Source: Treponema sp.
Lineage (GTDB): Bacteria; Spirochaetota; Spirochaetia; Treponematales; Breznakiellaceae
NCBI GenBank assembly: GCA_031268125.1
Contig: JAIRXT010000214.1
Span: 1 to 10,387 of the forward strand
Direction: 5' to 3'
Length of the DNA: 10,387 nucleotides
Made by a program: the position numbers and the translations under genes. Below, piece after piece: positions 6,479 through 10,387 of this stretch (the first letter of the stretch is position 1; the number at the start of each line of letters is the position of its first letter). The notes below the pieces were generated by a model. It made no database searches. It was given only the letters and a program-made list of their open reading frames with translations, and was not told where the DNA came from.

Positions 6479-7216
6479 ATGGTGTACGAATTTGAAGGCC
6501 GTACCGAGAAGGAAGCAATCGACCGGGCGGCGGCGGATCTGGGGCTTGAAAAGGACGATTTTGATGTGGAAATCCTGGAAACCCAGCGGCAGGGTTTATT
6601 CAAAAAGGGCTATGTAAAAATTCAGGTCCATACGGAAAAAAGGGTAAATTCCGGGAACATTCCGGCGGAAGACGACGAAATTTCCGGAAACAGGATCCCT
6701 GAAAACAGGACGGAGCCGCAGAGCCGGCCGGTCTATGGCGACCCGGACCCCAAGAACGAATTTGAAACCTCCATGATCGACTTCTTGGAGGGGCTTATTC
6801 AGCGGATGGGTTATTCCGGTGAAGTAGTCATCCAGTTCCGGGAAGAACGGAAGCTGGGACTCAAGATTGAATCGGAATTTTCCTCCATTCTCATCGGGAA
6901 AAAGGGAAAAAACTTGGACGCCCTGCAGTTGCTGGCCAACATCTACGCCGGCCGCCTGGGCCGGGAGGACATGCGGATCATCCTGGACAGCGAAAACTAC
7001 CGGATCCGCCGGGAAGAATCCCTGGTACGGCTTGCCTATACCGTGGCGGACCGGGTCCGGGAAAGCCGGAGTTCCATCCTGCTGGAACCGATGAACCCCT
7101 TCGACCGCCGGCTTATCCACACCACGCTAAACGACATTGCCGATGTGGAGACCAAAAGCGAGGGGGACGGTCTTTACAAGCAGGTCCGGGTCTACTACCG
7201 CGGCAGTATGCGCTAA
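6479..7216 (+). CDS. jag: RNA-binding protein Jag/KhpB (SpoIIIJ-associated, Jag_N-KH-R3H)
   Basis: The 245-residue cytoplasmic protein has the three Jag domains in order. The Jag_N domain spans residues 1-52 (YEFEGRTEKEAIDRAA to LFKKGYVKI). An acidic, low-complexity linker runs from about 55 to 95. The KH domain has its GxxG loop at Gly140-Lys-Lys-Gly143 (LIGKKGKNLDALQLL). The R3H domain has Arg210 and His214 in DRRLIH. In Firmicutes this protein (KhpB/EloR) binds RNA with KhpA and affects cell elongation and division; its role in spirochaetes is not settled. It lies 25 bases after yidC with AGGAG at 6465-6469, 9 bases before the ATG. A GTG immediately after the ATG is an alternative start. 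It is the last gene of the operon. Confidence 0.95.
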   Translation: MVYEFEGRTEKEAIDRAAADLGLEKDDFDVEILETQRQGLFKKGYVKIQVHTEKRVNSGNIPAEDDEISGNRIPENRTEPQSRPVYGDPDPKNEFETSMIDFLEGLIQRMGYSGEVVIQFREERKLGLKIESEFSSILIGKKGKNLDALQLLANIYAGRLGREDMRIILDSENYRIRREESLVRLAYTVADRVRESRSSILLEPMNPFDRRLIHTTLNDIADVETKSEGDGLYKQVRVYYRGSMR

Positions 7217-7220
7217 CGGA

Positions 7221-7347
7221 AGGGGGGGCCAGCTACCGCGTAAAGCCGGTCCGCAGCCTCCCCGCCGCGGGCGGGGGCCTTCCGGTCTGGCCCCCCCTGT
7301 CTCCGGCCTCCTCCCCGGCCGCTCGGCCGGGTCCGGCGGCCTCCGCC
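7221..7347 (+). repeat. GC-rich cluster of three hairpins after jag, one enclosed by a perfect 12-bp inverted repeat
   Basis: AGGGGGGGCCAG at 7221-7232 is perfectly complementary to CTGGCCCCCCCT at 7287-7298. The enclosed 54 bases contain a 7-bp hairpin (7260-7266 with 7270-7276, loop GCG). Two more perfect hairpins follow: 7314-7320 with 7325-7331 (loop GCTC) and 7335-7339 with 7343-7347 (loop CCT). The block starts 4 bases after the jag stop codon and has almost no A/T. It may act as a terminator or 3'-end stabiliser for the operon, although no T run follows. It may instead be an inserted repeat. Confidence 0.6.
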
Positions 7348-7408
7348 ACCCCCCTTCGGCGTTACTTGGGCAGGCCCTGGGTTGTTACAAAAAGATGAAA
7401 TACTCAAG

Positions 7409-7439
7409 GCATTCCCAAAACTTCAATTTTTGGGAATGC
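7409..7439. repeat. Perfect 12-bp stem-loop upstream of the exported-protein gene
   Basis: GCATTCCCAAAA (7409-7420) pairs fully with TTTTGGGAATGC (7428-7439) around a 7-base loop, CTTCAAT. The A and T runs are at the loop end of the stem, and TCCCCTGA, not a T run, follows. It is therefore not a typical plus-strand terminator. It ends 32 bases before the start codon at 7472. Possible roles are an operator, a leader hairpin, or one copy of a dispersed palindromic repeat. Confidence 0.6.
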
Positions 7440-7471
7440 TCCCCTGATTTCACGCTACTTCAAGGAGAACT

Positions 7472-8311
7472 ATGTTGTTTTTAGATTCCCCCAGGGCTGC
7501 ATGGAAAGCAGTCCTTTTTGTACTTTTTGCCCCCCTTATCATGGTCCCCGCAGTTGCCGGGGCCCTCAGCCTGGAAGAACTAACCGGGCCGGAGGCCGCC
7601 GCAAGTCTACGGGCCGGGGAAATCCTTTCCCAGGTGCAGCTTAGGAACCCAAGCCCCGCCCTGGCCCCCCGGCACGGGGAAGTACAGGCCCTGTTAACGC
7701 AGACCCTGGCGGAACTGGAAAAGGGCATCATGGTGGAAAGCCTGAGCCGTTATGAAAAACCCCCCTCCGCAGCCCGGCCCGCCTGGACCGGAGCGGAACG
7801 GGCCGCTGTTTTTAACAGCGCCCTGGCTATTTCCAGCCTGGCGGGTATACAGTACTATTCCGCAAGCCGCGGAACCATGCGGACTTTTTATGAATACTCC
7901 CGGGTCATTGATTCCCCGGATTCCCGGCGGGAACTTGCCGACCCCTTTTACGCCGAACCTCCCGCGAATCTCAGCCTCTACGCCCGGCAGAAGGATCTTA
8001 CCTTTGGGGATAATCTTTACGAGTACCGCTACCACGCCGGGCCCGATTCCCTGGTCTTTATCCAGCGGAATCTGACCCCCCTCAAAGCGGGTATCATTTC
8101 CGCAGTGGGCCAGGACAAACTCCGCTCCCTGGTGGCGGTAATCGACGCCGGGGACAGCCTTCTGGTTTACGCCGTCTCCCTGGCCAGGGCCGCCGCCCTC
8201 CCCGGCCTGGGGACCCGGATTGGCAACTCCTTCACCAACCGGGCCCAGGCGATTCTCGGCTGGTTCAATACCCGTGCGGACGCCGCCTTTGCGGAGGCCC
8301 AGGGGCGGTAG
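7472..8311 (+). CDS. Uncharacterised exported protein
   Basis: The protein is 279 residues. I do not recognise the family with confidence; a spirochaete-restricted family such as DUF6675 is a guess from memory. Residues 1-31 look like a Sec signal peptide: Arg8 and Lys12, a hydrophobic core AVLFVLFAPLIMVPAV, and an AGA site with predicted cleavage after Ala31. There is no lipobox Cys, so it is likely periplasmic or outer-membrane associated. The mature part has a mixed charged/hydrophobic N-terminal region. It then has a Tyr-rich middle (GIQYYSAS, TFYEYSRV, LYEYRYHAG) suggesting beta structure, and a helical C-terminus rich in Ala/Arg. No catalytic motif or membrane segment stands out after the signal. 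AAGGAG at 7462-7467 supports the start. It has a separate 5' region and is probably not part of the yidC operon. Confidence 0.85.
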   Translation: MLFLDSPRAAWKAVLFVLFAPLIMVPAVAGALSLEELTGPEAAASLRAGEILSQVQLRNPSPALAPRHGEVQALLTQTLAELEKGIMVESLSRYEKPPSAARPAWTGAERAAVFNSALAISSLAGIQYYSASRGTMRTFYEYSRVIDSPDSRRELADPFYAEPPANLSLYARQKDLTFGDNLYEYRYHAGPDSLVFIQRNLTPLKAGIISAVGQDKLRSLVAVIDAGDSLLVYAVSLARAAALPGLGTRIGNSFTNRAQAILGWFNTRADAAFAEAQGR

Positions 8312-8343
8312 GGCGCCGGCCCAGGGCATCGGCCCCACGTAGC

Positions 8344-8375
8344 TGTAATCCGCCTCCCTTTTGGTATATAATACC
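8344..8375 (+). promoter_or_regulatory. Candidate promoter for uraA, -10 within a small dyad
   Basis: TATAAT at 8367-8372 is a perfect -10 hexamer about 53 bases before the uraA start. Seventeen bases upstream (8344-8349, TGTAAT) the -35 match is poor. The -10 overlaps an inverted repeat GGTAT-ATA-ATACC (8363-8375). A weak -35 and a dyad over the -10 would fit repressor or activator control, but this is inference. The remaining untranslated part (about 8380-8424) is too short for a purine-type riboswitch and shows no such motif. Confidence 0.5.
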
Positions 8376-8424
8376 CCAACCGCGACCCCTACAGGGCCCG
8401 CGGAGTCCCGCACGGAGGTTAATC

Positions 8425-9741
8425 ATGTCCAACCAAATCGAAGCCCTGGGACCCCGGGTACGGCCGCCCCTGGGCCGCTGGATACCCCTCAGCATCCAGC
8501 ATGTGTTTGCCATGTTTGGGGCTACCATCCTGGTGCCCATCCTCACCGGACTGGACCCCGCGGCGGCCCTGTTCACCGCGGGAACCGGGACCCTTATCTA
8601 CATTGTGCTTACCGGCGCCAAGATCCCCGCGTTTCTTGGCTCCTCCTTTGCGTTTATCCCGCCCATCCTTGCCATAGCCGGCGGCCCCGGGGGGCCTAAC
8701 ATGGCCTACGCCCTGGGGGGCGCCGTGGCGGCGGGCATTTTTTACTGCCTGATAGGGGCCATTATCAAAATTGCCGGAACCTCCTGGCTGGACCGGGCCC
8801 TGCCCCCGGTAGTTATCGGATCGGTCATCGTGGTTATCGGCCTTAACCTGGCCCCCACCGCTATGGCTATGGCCATGAACACAGGGGGCGGCGCCGCCGG
8901 CGAATACAGCCTGGCCCTTTTTTCCATTGCCGTATTTACCCTGGGGGTAACGGTGGCGGCGAACATCTTCCTCAAAGGCTTTTTCAGCGTTATCCCCATC
9001 CTTATCGGCCTTATTGCCGGTTACCTTTTTACCCTGATCCTGGGCCTTTTCTTCCCCGCCTACCACATCATCGACTTTCAGGTAGTCAGGGACGCCCCCT
9101 GGTTCGGACTCCCCGCGTTCCATACCCCCCGCTTCAACTTTGTAGCCGTTCTTACCTTCATCATTGTTTCCCTGGCTACAATTTGCGAACATCTGGGGGA
9201 CACTCTGGTAACCAGCAAGGTCGTGGGCCAGGACTTCTACAAGAACCCCGGCCTTCACCGTACCCTTACCGGCGACGGTATCGCCACCGCATGGGCGGCC
9301 TTCTGGGGCGGCCCCCCCAACACCACCTACGGTGAAAACATCGGCGTTATGGCCATAACCAGGGTGTATTCCGTCTGGGTTATCGGCGGAGCGGCGGTCA
9401 TTGCCGTTCTTCTCTCGTTTTTCCGCAAATTCGGCGGCCTTATCAGGACCATTCCTACCCCCGTGCTGGGCGGCATTTCCATGCTCCTCTTCGGAATCAT
9501 CGCATCCAGCGGCCTGCGGACCATCGTGGAAAGCGGCGTCGATTACAAAGACAAGCGGAACCTTACCATCTCGTCGGTCATCTTCGTCATCGGCATTGGC
9601 GGCGGCAAACTGGCCTTTGCCATCACCAAAGACCTGCAATTCGAGCTGGCCGGCGTAGCCCTTGCCACCGTCGTGGGGATCATCCTCAACCTGGTGTTCC
9701 CCCCCACCCGCAGCGCCCAGTCCGCCGGAGCCGCCAATTAG
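8425..9741 (+). CDS. uraA: Uracil permease (UraA/PyrP, NCS2 family)
   Basis: The protein is a 438-residue polytopic membrane protein of the usual NCS2 size, expected to have 14 helices in two inverted repeats. It imports uracil by proton symport for pyrimidine salvage. Family motifs include the first-helix QHVFAMFGATILVPIL, GSSFAFIPPIL in the third helix region, and the signature NTTYGENIGVMAITRVYS, nearly identical to E. coli UraA. Glu255 (in CEHLGD) and Glu304 (in YGENIG) correspond to the substrate-binding Glu241 and Glu290 of E. coli UraA. Asp259 stands where E. coli has His245. GGAGG at 8414-8418, 6 bases before the ATG, fixes the start. The close match points to uracil and not xanthine as substrate. 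It may be monocistronic or co-transcribed with thrC, 39 bases downstream. Confidence 0.93.
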   Translation: MSNQIEALGPRVRPPLGRWIPLSIQHVFAMFGATILVPILTGLDPAAALFTAGTGTLIYIVLTGAKIPAFLGSSFAFIPPILAIAGGPGGPNMAYALGGAVAAGIFYCLIGAIIKIAGTSWLDRALPPVVIGSVIVVIGLNLAPTAMAMAMNTGGGAAGEYSLALFSIAVFTLGVTVAANIFLKGFFSVIPILIGLIAGYLFTLILGLFFPAYHIIDFQVVRDAPWFGLPAFHTPRFNFVAVLTFIIVSLATICEHLGDTLVTSKVVGQDFYKNPGLHRTLTGDGIATAWAAFWGGPPNTTYGENIGVMAITRVYSVWVIGGAAVIAVLLSFFRKFGGLIRTIPTPVLGGISMLLFGIIASSGLRTIVESGVDYKDKRNLTISSVIFVIGIGGGKLAFAITKDLQFELAGVALATVVGIILNLVFPPTRSAQSAGAAN

Positions 9742-9780
9742 CGGGAGTCCGCAGCGCCTCTGCGTTCATTCGGAGTATAA

Positions 9781-10387
9781 ATGCGTTATTTCAGTACCCG
9801 TAGTACATCCATCAGCACGAACTTTGCGGGGGCAGCCCTGGCCGGACTGGCCCCCGACGGGGGCCTCTTTGTCCCGGAAGAAATACCTTCCTACCCGGCG
9901 GCGGTGCGTTCCTCCCTGGGGGTCATGAGCTACTGCGACATTGCCTTTGAAACCATCAAACCCTGGGTAAAGCCGGATATACCCGATGCCGTCCTGGAGG
10001 AGATAGTCCGCGCCGCCTATCCCTTCAACGCCCCCCTGGTGGAGGCTGCGGACCGGCAGGTGCTGGAACTTTTCCACGGCCCTACCGCCGCCTTTAAGGA
10101 TTTTGGCGCCCGCTTTATGGCCCGGGCCTTTTCGTACCTCCGCCGGGGGGAGGACCGGCCCCTGAGAATCCTGGTTGCCACTTCCGGCGATACCGGGGGG
10201 GCCGTGGCGGACGGCTTCTTTGCTGTCGAAGGGATCTCCGTTACCGTGCTCTACCCCAAGGACCGGGTAAGCCCCTTGCAGGAACGGCAGATCGCCGGGC
10301 TGGGGGGGAACATCAGCGCCCTGGCGGTGGAGGGCAGCTTTGACGACTGCCAGCGCCTGGTCAAGGCCGCCCTGGGGGACGCCGAAC
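9781..10387 (+). CDS. thrC: Threonine synthase, N-terminal part (cut by window edge)
   Basis: The first 202 codons are present, about half of a typical 430-residue E. coli-type enzyme. Threonine synthase converts O-phosphohomoserine to threonine using pyridoxal phosphate in the cytoplasm. Visible hallmarks are the N-terminal domain (MRYFSTRS to LAPDGGLFVPEEIP) and HGPTAAFKDFGARFMA with Lys106 as the expected PLP Schiff-base lysine. The phosphate-binding loop ATSGDTGGAVADGFF follows, then the LYPKDRVSPLQERQ and LGGNISALAVEGSFDDCQ stretches. The order and wording match the E. coli type, not the short plant-like type. GGAG at 9772-9775, 5 bases before the ATG, supports the start. It follows uraA by 39 bases with no obvious terminator or promoter between, so read-through from uraA is possible. 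The frame is intact to the window end. Confidence 0.96.
   Translation, partial: MRYFSTRSTSISTNFAGAALAGLAPDGGLFVPEEIPSYPAAVRSSLGVMSYCDIAFETIKPWVKPDIPDAVLEEIVRAAYPFNAPLVEAADRQVLELFHGPTAAFKDFGARFMARAFSYLRRGEDRPLRILVATSGDTGGAVADGFFAVEGISVTVLYPKDRVSPLQERQIAGLGGNISALAVEGSFDDCQRLVKAALGDAE

Noticed and set aside
8376..8424. Purine or other riboswitch before the permease
   Set aside because: The stretch from the likely transcription start to the ATG is only about 45 bases and has no conserved junction motif.
8419..9639. Long antisense open frame of 406 codons opposite uraA
   Set aside because: It mirrors the GC-rich uracil permease gene, is extremely Gly/Asp/Lys-rich and matches no family. The plus-strand frame is unmistakably UraA.

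Overview
The window looks like chromosomal DNA of a GC-rich spirochaete, most likely a Treponema of the termite-gut type. Three things suggest this. A long lipoprotein is built from repeated 'AEDGTT-x-YTV' modules, a style common in treponemal surface proteins. The gene order rpmH-rnpA-yidD-yidC-jag resembles the treponemal arrangement as I remember it. The housekeeping proteins are GC-rich and spirochaete-like. The genus is an inference; no rRNA or other decisive marker is present.

Layout. Positions 1-3318 (minus strand) hold a 1093-residue lipoprotein with nine tandem modules, followed 12 bp later by the first eight codons of another minus-strand gene that leaves the window. Positions 3319-3787 are a divergent intergenic region with an AT-rich tract beside the lipoprotein, several perfect inverted repeats (a nested palindrome at about 3515-3655) and a near-consensus sigma70-type promoter at 3691-3719. 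Positions 3788-7216 (plus strand) are the tightly packed operon rpmH-rnpA-yidD-yidC-jag. Positions 7217-7471 are non-coding: a very GC-rich cluster of hairpins, then a perfect 12-bp stem-loop. Positions 7472-8311 encode an unrecognised exported protein. Positions 8425-9741 encode a uracil permease of the UraA/NCS2 family, with a candidate promoter just upstream. Positions 9781-10387 are the first 202 codons of an E. coli-type threonine synthase, cut by the window edge.

How the genes work together. The central operon joins ribosome assembly (L34), tRNA 5'-end processing (RNase P protein), membrane protein insertion (YidD, YidC) and an RNA-binding protein (Jag/KhpB). This is an ancient, widely conserved cluster. 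The lipoprotein, the exported protein, the permease and ThrC have no obvious functional link to it.

The least explained parts are the alternating A/B module pattern of the lipoprotein, the nested palindrome between two divergent promoters, the two structured non-coding blocks after jag, and the rnpA start, where a conserved phenylalanine lies upstream of the only standard start codon. I found no clear case for a wholly new system such as a defence island, CRISPR array or retron.
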